Assembly: GCA_014729935.1 (NCBI GenBank)
Contig: WJJB01000216.1
Location: 1-15,076, forward strand
Direction: 5' to 3'
DNA: 15,076 nucleotides
Source: Candidatus Bathyarchaeota archaeon
Lineage (GTDB): Archaea; Asgardarchaeota; Lokiarchaeia; Sigyniarchaeales; Sigyniarchaeaceae
The notes below the pieces were generated by a model. It saw only the letters and a program-made list of their open reading frames with translations, ran no database searches and had not been told where the DNA came from. The translations under genes and the position numbers were made by a program. Each line of letters opens with the position of its first letter. Position 1 is the stretch's first letter. Below are positions 8,248 through 14,995 of this stretch, piece after piece.

Positions 8248-8856
8248 ATGTTGGAAATGATAATATTCATCGTGGGGATTGCCATCTTCTCGGGATCGTC
8301 ATTCATGTTCTTGATATTGAAAAACCGCAACCAGAGAATGGCAACGATTAATACCATAGTGAGCTTCGTGACTGTAGCATCATACATGTTAATGTTCGAC
8401 GGTTCGGGAACCCTGATGGTTCCAAGCGGTGAGCTCGTGTACTGGACCAGGTGGATCTTCTACGCGGGAAGCTGCTCTCTATTGATGCTGGAGATCTCTA
8501 CGCTAATGGGGAAGGATAAGTGGATGACTGTGGAAATCATCGCATCAAACATCATTGTGATGCTGACAGGCGCGCTTGCTAGCATCACCGAAGCAGCAAG
8601 CAAATGGATGTTCTTCGTTTTTAGTTCCATCGCGTTTGGGTATATTTTATACCGGCTACGCGAGGGAAAGACGGACAAGTTCTTAGTCACTTTCACAACT
8701 ATTTTCTGGTCGATGTTCCCTGTCGCATGGATCCTGTCACCGGCAGGTTTCGGTATCTTGAATGCTGCGTGGACCGCCCTGGGATACTTGGTGCTGGATG
8801 TTATCACGAAGATCTATTTTGGTTATCACACGACCATGCATTATCAGGTAGAATAA
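8248..8856 (+). CDS. Schizorhodopsin (light-driven inward proton pump, microbial rhodopsin)
   Basis: This 202-residue seven-helix protein is a microbial rhodopsin. Helix G (LVLDVITKIYFG) carries D184 and the retinal Schiff-base lysine K188, matching D212 and K216 of bacteriorhodopsin. Helix F has W154, P158 and W161 (W182, P186, W189). Helix C (VYWTRWIFYAGSCSLLMLE) has R68 at the R82 site, but F71 replaces the proton acceptor D85, S75 replaces T89 and E82 replaces D96, with C76 beside S75. This FSE motif plus the cysteine is the schizorhodopsin signature, and the length also fits. Characterised schizorhodopsins pump protons into the cell in light. The helix C and G residues lie within one position of published family numbering. 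ATG 8248 lacks a Shine-Dalgarno site; ATG 8257 is an alternative. No retinal or carotenoid gene is nearby. Non-coding gaps flank the gene, so it is probably transcribed alone. Related antarctic rhodopsins are the main alternative. Confidence 0.93.
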   Translation: MLEMIIFIVGIAIFSGSSFMFLILKNRNQRMATINTIVSFVTVASYMLMFDGSGTLMVPSGELVYWTRWIFYAGSCSLLMLEISTLMGKDKWMTVEIIASNIIVMLTGALASITEAASKWMFFVFSSIAFGYILYRLREGKTDKFLVTFTTIFWSMFPVAWILSPAGFGILNAAWTALGYLVLDVITKIYFGYHTTMHYQVE

Positions 8857-8891
8857 CACGGGATTATCAAGTTCATCTAAACAATTCCCGG

Positions 8892-8899
8892 TTTTTTTT
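8892..8899 (+). terminator. T8 tract, probable archaeal terminator of the rhodopsin gene
   Basis: A run of eight T, followed after two C by four more, lies 36 bases past the rhodopsin stop codon. Oligo-T tracts on the coding strand are the usual archaeal termination signal. No strong hairpin precedes it. Confidence 0.5.
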
Positions 8900-8973
8900 C
8901 CTTTTCAATGAGCTCCACCACGACCTCCTTGAAAGGCGATAACGCAGCACGCGCTAGTTGGACGATGGTGTTT

Positions 8974-9031
8974 TCAAGGGAACAGGAAGGCCCTTGATAT
9001 TCCTGCGGGGGAAGCGAAAGCAGGACCCCGC
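8974..9031. other. Tandem hairpins in the rhodopsin 3' intergenic region
   Basis: TCAAGGG (8974-8980) pairs perfectly with CCCTTGA (8991-8997). Three bases later TCCTGC (9001-9006) can pair with GCAGGA (9020-9025). Alternatively GCGGGG (9005-9010) pairs with CCCCGC (9026-9031), enclosing a small GC-GAAA-GC stem-loop. The two options compete for bases 9005-9006. This density of perfect stems suggests a structured RNA or a protein-binding site. No known RNA family is recognised. Confidence 0.35.
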
Positions 9032-9159
9032 CCACCTGGTAAGAGGTTCGAGTATTTCAGGCGGATCGGGACCATGATATGATAATTCCGTGCAACCGTA
9101 GTCACGAGGTCATTTCTCCCTGAATGGGCATTTGATCTAGCAAGGAATATCTTGGTTAG

Positions 9160-10503
9160 ATGATTATCCGCCGTGATATGGAACCAACCGATATCAACCT
9201 AGACGATGTTTCTCCCCGGGGTTTCTTGGATGATAAAAACCACGTGTTTCGAACCACGCCAAATGGGGAGAGGTGGAGGGCACGACCACCGGCATTCCTG
9301 TACCAGAATGTCATGTGGCCCATGGGTTCCACCCCGGGCAAGCCATCTGCCCATGCCAGCAGCATCATCAAGGGTCCCTTGGAGGATGGCATTCAAACGC
9401 TCTATTCAACATTCCATTGGGGTCCTGGCGAGGGACAACTTGGCGAGATACACGCCCTGGTGCGGATATGGTATGATGTCGACCGAGCCTTGAAGTTTGC
9501 ACGTGATCACCGGCGATATCCTGCAGATCCCGCCGATTTCGACCCGTTCGAGCCCAACGAGAATCCCATGTTCAATTATGATGGCCCTCACGTGATCGCC
9601 GATAGTAGTAGCAAGGGACGCTGCCACGGCAACTCGTCACCCTACTGGGATCCAGCAACTGGCACGTTCCATCTCTGGTACACGACCTTCGTTCCCGGGA
9701 AACTCCAACCATCGAACCAAAATGAACCCGAACCCAGGGACATCGACCCGCGTGCTTTAACAGCCAGGCGCATCTTCTATAAGTTTTCCACCGATCCCGA
9801 ACCGTGGACGGATCTCGGGAAATGGAGCGAGCCTGTCGAATGGAGCGACCAGCTTGGCTTGTGGGCGCGTTCACCCCCCGTGGTCATCGATGATGGTGGG
9901 GATGAGGTCTGGCTCATCGCCCACAATGACGAGACAACTTGGATGCCGGAATTCGGCAATGATTGGACCGTCCGATTCGCCATCTCCACGGACAAGGGAA
10001 AAACGTGGGAATTTTCCAAGCGTTATGGCATCGAGACACTGCCAGACCCGCCAATGAAACGGGGCAAGCCACGGGGTGGCATCATTCAACCAAGCGTGGT
10101 TCAACTGTCCGATGGGAGCCTGTATTGTCTCTGCCGGTCGCACCGTGGCTATATCGTCGAATTGCGCTCCGTGGAAGGTGGCAGGCTCGGTCTTGATTGG
10201 ACCACGCCCGTGGACACCATGCTTCCAAATAACAATTCGGGTATCTGCCAATCCCGGCTCACCACGGATGCAAAATCTAATGACCATCTAATGCTCATCT
10301 ACAATCCCGTGCAGTATCGCAGGACCCCGGTGTCGATTGCCGAGAGCCTTGATGGTGGAAAGAGTTGGCGGTGCCTGTTTGACTTGCGAGACGAGCAGGG
10401 CGAGTTGAGCTACCCGTGGATCTTGCAAACAGCTGACGGGCTGGTGCACTGCACCTATACCCTCCATCGCATGGTCATCGAGCACGACGTGTTCCTGCCC
10501 TGA
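9160..10503 (+). CDS. Sialidase-fold (BNR repeat, BNR_2-like) family protein, cytoplasmic
   Basis: The 447-residue protein has two Asp-box repeats, STDKGKTW (276-283) and SLDGGKSW (396-403), the hallmark of six-bladed sialidase propellers. It also has conserved family segments: GGIIQPSVVQLSDGSLYCLC (306-325) followed by R326; PNNNSGICQSRL (356-367), typical of BNR_2 proteins; and SYPWILQTADGLVHCTYTLH (417-436). Arginines at 326 and 366 and near 437 could form an arginine triad and Y418 a nucleophile, but I cannot confirm equivalence by eye. BNR_2 members include sialidases and uncharacterised glycosidases, so the substrate is open. There is no signal peptide or membrane helix, so it probably acts on imported sugars inside the cell. 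The start is uncertain: ATG 9160 has a weak AAGGAA about 12 bases upstream, and ATG 9178 is an alternative. It is convergent with the alkaline phosphatase gene. Confidence 0.85.
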   Translation: MIIRRDMEPTDINLDDVSPRGFLDDKNHVFRTTPNGERWRARPPAFLYQNVMWPMGSTPGKPSAHASSIIKGPLEDGIQTLYSTFHWGPGEGQLGEIHALVRIWYDVDRALKFARDHRRYPADPADFDPFEPNENPMFNYDGPHVIADSSSKGRCHGNSSPYWDPATGTFHLWYTTFVPGKLQPSNQNEPEPRDIDPRALTARRIFYKFSTDPEPWTDLGKWSEPVEWSDQLGLWARSPPVVIDDGGDEVWLIAHNDETTWMPEFGNDWTVRFAISTDKGKTWEFSKRYGIETLPDPPMKRGKPRGGIIQPSVVQLSDGSLYCLCRSHRGYIVELRSVEGGRLGLDWTTPVDTMLPNNNSGICQSRLTTDAKSNDHLMLIYNPVQYRRTPVSIAESLDGGKSWRCLFDLRDEQGELSYPWILQTADGLVHCTYTLHRMVIEHDVFLP

Positions 10504-10673
10504 CTTTAGCGGGATATACATTCCATTCAAACGTGCGCATGATTGGAAATCCTTCTAACTACATGGAAACCAGGTGGTTCACGCGTATTGGAAACCGCCA
10601 AGCCACGAGAGGAGGTGGCATTCTGGTGGACAACGGGTGACTTGATGGTAGATCTTTTCACGAAATTGATAAG

Positions 10674-10679
10674 AAAAAA
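10674..10679 (-). terminator. T6 tract downstream of the alkaline phosphatase gene
   Basis: On the minus strand a CTCTTTTTTCTTA tract begins about 25 bases beyond the phosphatase stop. It fits an archaeal oligo-T terminator. No strong stem is associated with it. The remaining convergent gap (10504-10704) shows only a weak GGTGGTT/AACCGCC pairing. Confidence 0.4.
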
Positions 10680-10704
10680 GAGATTCAAGGCATCTAGGGG
10701 ATAA

Positions 10705-12537
10705 TTACCTGCTTCCGCGTAGCTTTCGCTTGATCGAGATGCCAGCAAGGACTGCGATGGTAATTCCAACACCGGCAATTGCCACGTAAACGTAAACGAC
10801 GGGGAAATACCCGGTATTGATGCCCGCCTGGACTGGGCCATCTATGCCCTCGATTGCCAATCGCATGATGCTGAAAATATCCGTGTTCAGGCTAGCATTC
10901 GTGATCTGGGAAGCGTATGGACCCATGCCCGCGAAGATAACATCATCATTCGTGTGCCCACCGGTAGACCATGATACCGAGATTTCATTTGCCCGATCCG
11001 TCCGTTTCTGGATTTTCTCTTCCAACGAATCGCCTGGCCCCGGGAGAGCAGTGGTAAACTCATGACCGGTGATTTGCAAGCCACCAGTTTCATGATCTGC
11101 CGTGAGCAACACCTGCAACGTATTGTCAGCTGTTGCCAAGTTGATGGAATGATTGATCACCTTGTCAAATTCGATCATTTCATGGGCTGCATATACCTTA
11201 TCATTCGCGTGACCTGCCCAATCAATCGCCGATGCCTCCACCATGAGGAAAAACGGTTTTCCCGTTTCATTCAAGAGCTCGATACCCTTTTGCGTCATTT
11301 CCAAGAGGGTGGGCGCTGCAGTTTCATTCGTGTAATCCTGGGCTTTGGGAAGATCCTTGTTGGCAAAAAGTCCCAAGGCTGGTGTGCTATTGAATGCCAT
11401 CAAGGTTGTCTTGTTGGTCGCATACTCATAACCACTTGACTGCATGTGCGAGATATGGGTGCCGAGATAGTCATCGTCCCTGCCACCACCTAAGAGCAAA
11501 TCCACCTCGTGATCTACCATGTCGCCAGCAATCTCTAAAAACATGTTCCTGCTGGGCTGGTGTGCCGCGAAGACCGCGGGCGTGGCATGGGTGAGATGGC
11601 AGATGCTAATCAATCCCGTGGCGTAACCTTGCTCCTTGGCAATTTCCAAGATGGTGGTAATGTTCTTATCATTCCATGATGTCGAAATGCGACCAGTTTG
11701 CGTTCGCACGCCAGTTGCGATGGCAGTGCCTGCGGCTGCTGAATCGGTTATCCCCCCATCAATATTACTTGTCGACACGTTCGTAGCATGGGGGAATCTA
11801 CTTGCACTCGATTCACCTTCAGGGCCAAATTCTACCAACCTGCCCAACTCCATGTGAGGATGACCCATCCCATCTCCAATGAGAAGGATGACACTCGTAT
11901 TTTCGGTACCGGATTCAAGATAAAACATGCCGGCTTCCCCCGTGCCAGACGCGTTTTGAAGCAGCATTGCATGCGATGTGACAGTGCCAGCAATGATGGA
12001 CGCGCATGTAACCAGGAATAGGACCTTCCCTCCTTTTCTAGCAGGATGTCTCCTTCGCATGCGGCTTGCGATGGAAGGTTTCACCAGGCGCGCAACATGC
12101 CATGCCCCACCTGCAATGAAAAGACCAACAATGGAAAACGCGATCCATGCGATCCACGCGTATTCTCCAGTGATGTAATTATTGTAAGATCTTGCAAGGG
12201 AGAGAATAAACGTCAGTAGAAGAATGCTTGCGGATGTAATGAGCCCCATCCAGAATAACTTGAAATCAACACCATGTTTTGGCCGAGGGAGGGGCTTGAC
12301 GAGGTTCACGAACCACCAACCAGTCCCAATCCAAAACATGATGGAAAACGACAGGATCAGGACGACGAGACCCGTGATGTAAGCATTCCCTTCAGCACTT
12401 GAAAATAGTTCCTCACGTCGTGCCACCACGAGCATGGCAATGAATGATACACTTCCCAAGAGCAAGAAGATGCTGGATAGCACCACGCGAGGTTTCTTGC
12501 TCTTTTCTATCCTTATTTCTTGTTTTCCTTCACTCAT
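10705..12537 (-). CDS. Membrane-anchored extracellular alkaline phosphatase with N-terminal five-helix module
   Basis: Residues from about 214 to 565 form an alkaline phosphatase (PhoA-like) domain with the full active site. It shows ILLIGDGMG (D222, metal), TDSAAAGTAIATG (nucleophile S266), THATPAVFAAH (H317, T319), R330, EASAIDWAGHAND (E434, D439, H443), TADHETGG (D481, H482) and STGGHTNDD (H528). These match E. coli D51, S102, D153, T155, R166, E322, D327, H331, D369, H370 and H412. The E. coli D153/K328 pair is H317/W440 here, a combination known from some other alkaline phosphatases. The domain is preceded by five membrane helices (about 19-39, 52-72, 94-115, 127-147, 171-189), with a basic loop before the fifth, and is followed by a C-terminal helix (578-600) and a basic tail. 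The enzyme thus faces outward and would release phosphate from external esters. The domain carries several N-x-S/T sequons. Confidence 0.95.
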   Translation of the reverse strand: MSEGKQEIRIEKSKKPRVVLSSIFLLLGSVSFIAMLVVARREELFSSAEGNAYITGLVVLILSFSIMFWIGTGWWFVNLVKPLPRPKHGVDFKLFWMGLITSASILLLTFILSLARSYNNYITGEYAWIAWIAFSIVGLFIAGGAWHVARLVKPSIASRMRRRHPARKGGKVLFLVTCASIIAGTVTSHAMLLQNASGTGEAGMFYLESGTENTSVILLIGDGMGHPHMELGRLVEFGPEGESSASRFPHATNVSTSNIDGGITDSAAAGTAIATGVRTQTGRISTSWNDKNITTILEIAKEQGYATGLISICHLTHATPAVFAAHQPSRNMFLEIAGDMVDHEVDLLLGGGRDDDYLGTHISHMQSSGYEYATNKTTLMAFNSTPALGLFANKDLPKAQDYTNETAAPTLLEMTQKGIELLNETGKPFFLMVEASAIDWAGHANDKVYAAHEMIEFDKVINHSINLATADNTLQVLLTADHETGGLQITGHEFTTALPGPGDSLEEKIQKRTDRANEISVSWSTGGHTNDDVIFAGMGPYASQITNASLNTDIFSIMRLAIEGIDGPVQAGINTGYFPVVYVYVAIAGVGITIAVLAGISIKRKLRGSR

Positions 12538-12570
12538 ATATAGTCACTATAGAGTATAGATTTCCAATGG

Positions 12571-12580
12571 ATAAAATAAT
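12571..12580 (-). promoter_or_regulatory. Probable TATA box of the alkaline phosphatase gene
   Basis: ATTATTTTAT on the minus strand is centred about 39 bases before the ATG at 12537. It predicts a very short leader of roughly 10 bases, which fits the absence of a Shine-Dalgarno site. A10 (minus strand, 12597-12588) and CGGGGAA lie just upstream. Confidence 0.4.
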
Positions 12581-12744
12581 TTCCCCGTTTTTTTTTTAAA
12601 GGTGGCAATAACGGGTCGTGAAAATGATTTAGATGGCACCTCAATGCTCAGATTCTTCATGATCGCCATGATAATGGAAAATGGAAGTTTGGTTTTTTGT
12701 TTTTTCAAATGGTGCAACACCAAATCCCCGCGTCCATGTAAAAA

Positions 12745-13983
12745 TTAGAAATCAAGAACTTCGAGGTGTTTTGCAGCAAAAACTGAGATTGCCAAGCTTC
12801 CCAATTCGATCAAGCCTGCAACAAGGAAAGCGAGGGTATAATGCACGCCAAATGCCAAGCCAAGTAGGGGGCCGAGTATCATGCCAACATTCCCGAAGAA
12901 ATTGAAAAACCCAATTGCAGCGGCATGGTTTCCAGGCGAGATCATGTCCCCGAGCAAGGAGCTGGTTGGCGTGGTAGTGAATCCCTGTGCAACTCCCAGG
13001 GACATGAGGATGATAATGAATACAGGTAGAATGCCGCCTGCTAGGAATCCTGTCGATGCAAGCAGGATGCCGTAAGCAATGGACCCACCGATAAGTGGCT
13101 TGAACCTGCCCCATCTCCCGTCACTGCGCTTTCCCACGGGATACGACATGAACAGCGAGGGCAGTGCAGATATGCCAAAGATCATCCCGCGCAAGCCTGG
13201 AGATAACGGGATGATGTAAGTCAGGTACAAGGGAACGATGCTAACGAGGAAACCCATGTGCAGCCGGTCGATGAAATTAAACAAGGAAGGAATCATGATG
13301 GATGGATGCTTCTTGAACAGGAGAAATCCATCCTTCACGGTGGGTCTGTGCTCGACGCAAGTGGGGTCCGTGATCAACACGATGGAAAGGGCGAACACGA
13401 GGCTGTATAATCCGATGGCAAACCATGTCGGCACCTGCGGACCGAGCTCGGCAAGCACCCCTCCGAACATGGTCCCGGTACCCATGGCTGCCCCGATGGC
13501 AATGACATGAATGGATACTGATTTTGCCTTGTTGGTCTCGTTACTGTTATCATACACGAGCACCATCAAGGTTTGCCATGCGAATGTATGGAAGATACCT
13601 TGCAATAACCTGAATACAAGCATGATGTGGAATGAGGGTGATATCAAGATGAAAAACGAGGAGATCACGAACATCATGCTTCCCACCACGATGAATATCT
13701 TGCGCCTGCCGCAATTATCCGCCAAGGGGCTGATAACTAACCCAGCGATGAATGCGATGTAATACACGGTATCATATAATGACGCGTATTCGATCACCAC
13801 CGGCTCGGGGAGCATCGCACCCCTGCCAAATAGGAAGCTGAAAAATTCATTATCATTGGAGTGGAGCACTGCCGGGGCAAGAATGGCAAGAAAGGTCAGG
13901 AGGGATACCCTATATACCATTCGATGGATCTTGGATCTCGAGGGCTGCTTGAAGCCTGTTATTTCCACATCCTCATCTTCCAT
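12745..13983 (-). CDS. Major facilitator superfamily (MFS) transporter
   Basis: The protein is about 412 residues and has the 12-helix pattern of MFS carriers. Numbered from an in-frame ATG at 14019, helix 1 is near 38-52. The loop between helices 2 and 3 carries GLVISPLADNCGRRKIFIV (93-111), a good motif A (G-x-x-x-D-x-x-GRR-K). The equivalent loop of the second half carries PVGKRSDGRWGRFKPLIGG, and the central hydrophilic loop is KDGFLLFKKHPS. The substrate cannot be assigned; drug, sugar or metabolite carriers all share these motifs. I place the start at 13983 because GAGGA at 13996-13992 lies 8 bases before it; ATG 14019 has no ribosome site. The phosphatase gene follows 207 bases downstream on the same strand with its own promoter-like box, so co-transcription is uncertain. 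Confidence 0.92.
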   Translation of the reverse strand: MEDEDVEITGFKQPSRSKIHRMVYRVSLLTFLAILAPAVLHSNDNEFFSFLFGRGAMLPEPVVIEYASLYDTVYYIAFIAGLVISPLADNCGRRKIFIVVGSMMFVISSFFILISPSFHIMLVFRLLQGIFHTFAWQTLMVLVYDNSNETNKAKSVSIHVIAIGAAMGTGTMFGGVLAELGPQVPTWFAIGLYSLVFALSIVLITDPTCVEHRPTVKDGFLLFKKHPSIMIPSLFNFIDRLHMGFLVSIVPLYLTYIIPLSPGLRGMIFGISALPSLFMSYPVGKRSDGRWGRFKPLIGGSIAYGILLASTGFLAGGILPVFIIILMSLGVAQGFTTTPTSSLLGDMISPGNHAAAIGFFNFFGNVGMILGPLLGLAFGVHYTLAFLVAGLIELGSLAISVFAAKHLEVLDF

Positions 13984-13991
13984 GGGCTTGA

Positions 13992-13996
13992 TCCTC
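13992..13996 (-). promoter_or_regulatory. Ribosome binding site deciding the MFS start
   Basis: GAGGA (within GTGAGGATC) lies 8 bases before the ATG at 13983 and favours it over the ATG at 14019. Confidence 0.5.
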
Positions 13997-14174
13997 ACGA
14001 ATTCTACGGTTTCTTGCATTCATGTTCATGCCATCATAGACAGCATCCTGCAATCTCCTGATGACATCGCAGGCGATTCAACCGTTATTCAAGGTAGCAC
14101 CAATCGTCCCAAGCACATTGACTGATAATGGTGAGCGTGCTGGTCGTGGTGAATTACCTACGTAATGAACTACA

Positions 14175-14194
14175 CCGGCATAAATGAATGCCGG
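14175..14194. other. Perfect 7-bp GC-rich hairpin between YHS and MFS genes
   Basis: CCGGCAT-AAATGA-ATGCCGG is a perfect 7-base inverted repeat with a 6-base loop. It lies about 60 bases past the YHS gene stop and 190 bases before the MFS start. It has no T-run on the minus strand, so it may be a regulatory hairpin or operator rather than a terminator. Confidence 0.4.
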
Positions 14195-14212
14195 GGACTT
14201 CTTTTACAGGTT

Positions 14213-14247
14213 AAAAAGAAGGGAGAAAGGCCACTTGTCCCCCTTCT
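14213..14247 (-). terminator. Hairpin plus T-run terminator of the YHS-domain gene
   Basis: On the minus strand AGAAGGG (14247-14241) pairs with CCCTTCT (14223-14217), and the stem runs directly into TTTTT (14217-14213). It begins 6 bases after the stop codon. This is the layout of an intrinsic terminator. The overlapping CTTCTTTT/AAAAGAAG pair (14198-14205 with 14214-14221) offers an alternative fold. Confidence 0.6.
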
Positions 14248-14253
14248 CATCCT

Positions 14254-14427
14254 TTATCCGTGGCACACTTGGTGGTACAAGCTGGGATCACCCAAGAATT
14301 TCTCCCTGCAATTATCGGAACAGAAATACACCGTGTTCTCGCCTTCACAGCACGGGCAGTCTTCAACCCGGGGCGTGTCTGGTTGCACGTCAATTTCCTT
14401 CCTGCACACGGGATCCTTGATTTTCAT
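14254..14427 (-). CDS. Small YHS/TRASH-like metal-binding domain protein
   Basis: The 57-residue product begins MKIKDPVCRKEI, continues with CPCC, and ends with VYFCSDNCREKFLGDPSLYH. The DPVC start and the YFCSxxCxxxFxxDPxxY end are the hallmarks of the YHS domain, a small Cys-rich fold linked to metal binding in copper and heavy-metal handling proteins. The protein is a stand-alone domain. The extra CPCC between the two conserved parts adds possible metal ligands. The start is well defined: GGAGGTG at 14443-14437 lies 9 bases before the ATG at 14427. An in-frame GTG at 14439 lies inside that site and is not the start. An intrinsic terminator follows, so it is a single-gene unit. Which metal it binds, and its partner, are unknown. 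Confidence 0.85.
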   Translation of the reverse strand: MKIKDPVCRKEIDVQPDTPRVEDCPCCEGENTVYFCSDNCREKFLGDPSLYHQVCHG

Positions 14428-14436
14428 TCGTGAATA

Positions 14437-14443
14437 CACCTCC
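14437..14443 (-). promoter_or_regulatory. Near-consensus ribosome binding site of the YHS gene
   Basis: GGAGGTG with 9-base spacing to the ATG at 14427 is the strongest ribosome site in the window. It excludes the upstream in-frame GTG at 14439. Confidence 0.8.
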
Positions 14444-14520
14444 TTTGGCTAATGTATACTGCGTGTTCGAGGTTAAAACTCTTCTGCTTCCGAATCATAG
14501 GGGATTCGCCGTGGGGGATT

Positions 14521-14697
14521 ATGAAATTTGCCATCGACTCACGTGGACATATTCCGGTATCCCATCCATTCGTGTTCTCGCAAGGATCTATCGGCATCAA
14601 TGCACCTGTGGTACGATTCTATCATGGAATTATTGGCAATAATGAAATCACTTCACACGTTTTCCGCCAGAAAGCCACGTCCGTTAGAATAGTATAG
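14521..14697 (+). CDS. Hypothetical 58-residue protein
   Basis: The reading frame from ATG 14521 ends at TAG 14695-14697 and gives a well-balanced small protein (for example VSHPFVFSQGSIGINAPVVR, residues 13-32) with no membrane helix and no Cys. GTGGGGGATT lies directly before the ATG and could act as a close-spaced ribosome site. The frame stays open upstream to ATG 14452 (81 residues), but that part is poor in protein character and overlaps the promoter region of the YHS gene. No family is recognised. Its last codons overlap the left copy of the inverted repeat at 14667-14687. Confidence 0.4.
   Translation: MKFAIDSRGHIPVSHPFVFSQGSIGINAPVVRFYHGIIGNNEITSHVFRQKATSVRIV
14667..14687 (+). repeat. 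Left copy of a 21-bp near-perfect inverted repeat
   Basis: CCAGAAAGCCACGTCC at 14667-14682 is the exact reverse complement of 15061-15076. With one mismatch the match extends to 21 bases (14667-14687 against 15056-15076). The interval, about 410 bases including both ends, could be a small inverted-repeat element. It contains a complete minus-strand small gene with its own terminator. Confidence 0.6.
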
Positions 14698-14754
14698 GTT
14701 CTGGTACTTCAACGAAAAAAAGTATGCACCGGTGAACCGCATCCGTTGCACGTG

Positions 14755-14794
14755 AAAAAAGATAGTGGAAGCCCGTGAACGGGTAAAGGGCTTC
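14755..14794 (-). terminator. Hairpin and T6 terminator of the small Cys-rich gene
   Basis: On the minus strand GAAGCCC (14794-14788) pairs with GGGCTTC (14774-14768), with a possible inner CCCG/CGGG alternative. Seven bases later a TTTTTT tract (14760-14755) follows. The stem begins 5 bases past the stop codon at 14800, as expected for an intrinsic terminator. Confidence 0.55.
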
Positions 14795-14799
14795 GATCA

Positions 14800-14964
14800 T
14801 CACTCATCGTTCCCGTGTTCCCGATCCCGGTGATCTTCCTCCAAGATGCCTTTATCTGGGGTGCATTCCATCCGTTCGAGAATGAACGCCTGATCGTAGC
14901 ATTTGCCAGAATCCGTGCATATACATTTCACCGGTATCACCACGTACTGCAAGCAGTCCTGCAT
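14800..14964 (-). CDS. Small Cys-rich protein (54 residues), unrecognised
   Basis: The minus frame from ATG 14964 to TGA 14802-14800 encodes 54 residues with cysteines at 4, 14, 16, 22 and 34 (CIC and KCYDQ elements) and a very acidic, His-containing tail. The spacing suggests a small metal-binding or redox protein, but I do not recognise a family. AAAGGAGC at 14982-14975 puts GGAG 11 bases before the ATG, and a hairpin plus T-run follows the stop. Gene-like signals at both ends make it credible despite its size. It lies entirely between the two copies of the inverted repeat and is divergent from the partial frame at 14996. Confidence 0.55.
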   Translation of the reverse strand: MQDCLQYVVIPVKCICTDSGKCYDQAFILERMECTPDKGILEEDHRDREHGNDE

Positions 14965-14995
14965 TCATATTCTTGCTCCTTTCACGATAGTCGCA

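Larger units (their letters stand above)
8877..9059 (-). pseudogene. Possible gene remnant or small unrecognised gene (minus strand)
   Basis: The gap between the rhodopsin and the next gene is 303 bases. On the minus strand one frame is open from 9056 to a stop at 8877-8879 and ends in a protein-like stretch (TIVQLARAALSPFKEVVV, then ELIEKEKK). It has no ATG; a GTG at 9035 would give about 52 residues. Another minus frame, open from about 9190 to 8980, contains DLVTTVARNYHIMVPIRLKY, so a frameshifted gene joining the two near 9040-9055 is conceivable. That second frame overlaps the plus-strand gene starting at 9160 and may be chance. No family is recognised. The same bases form two hairpins, so a structured RNA is the competing explanation. 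Confidence 0.22.

Noticed and set aside
9040..9062. GGTTCGAGT resembling a tRNA T-loop
   Set aside because: The flanking bases cannot form the T-arm stem, and no acceptor or anticodon arm is present.
14165..14452. 95-codon plus-strand frame across the YHS gene
   Set aside because: The minus strand has a near-consensus ribosome site, YHS-domain motifs and a terminator, so the plus frame is a shadow.
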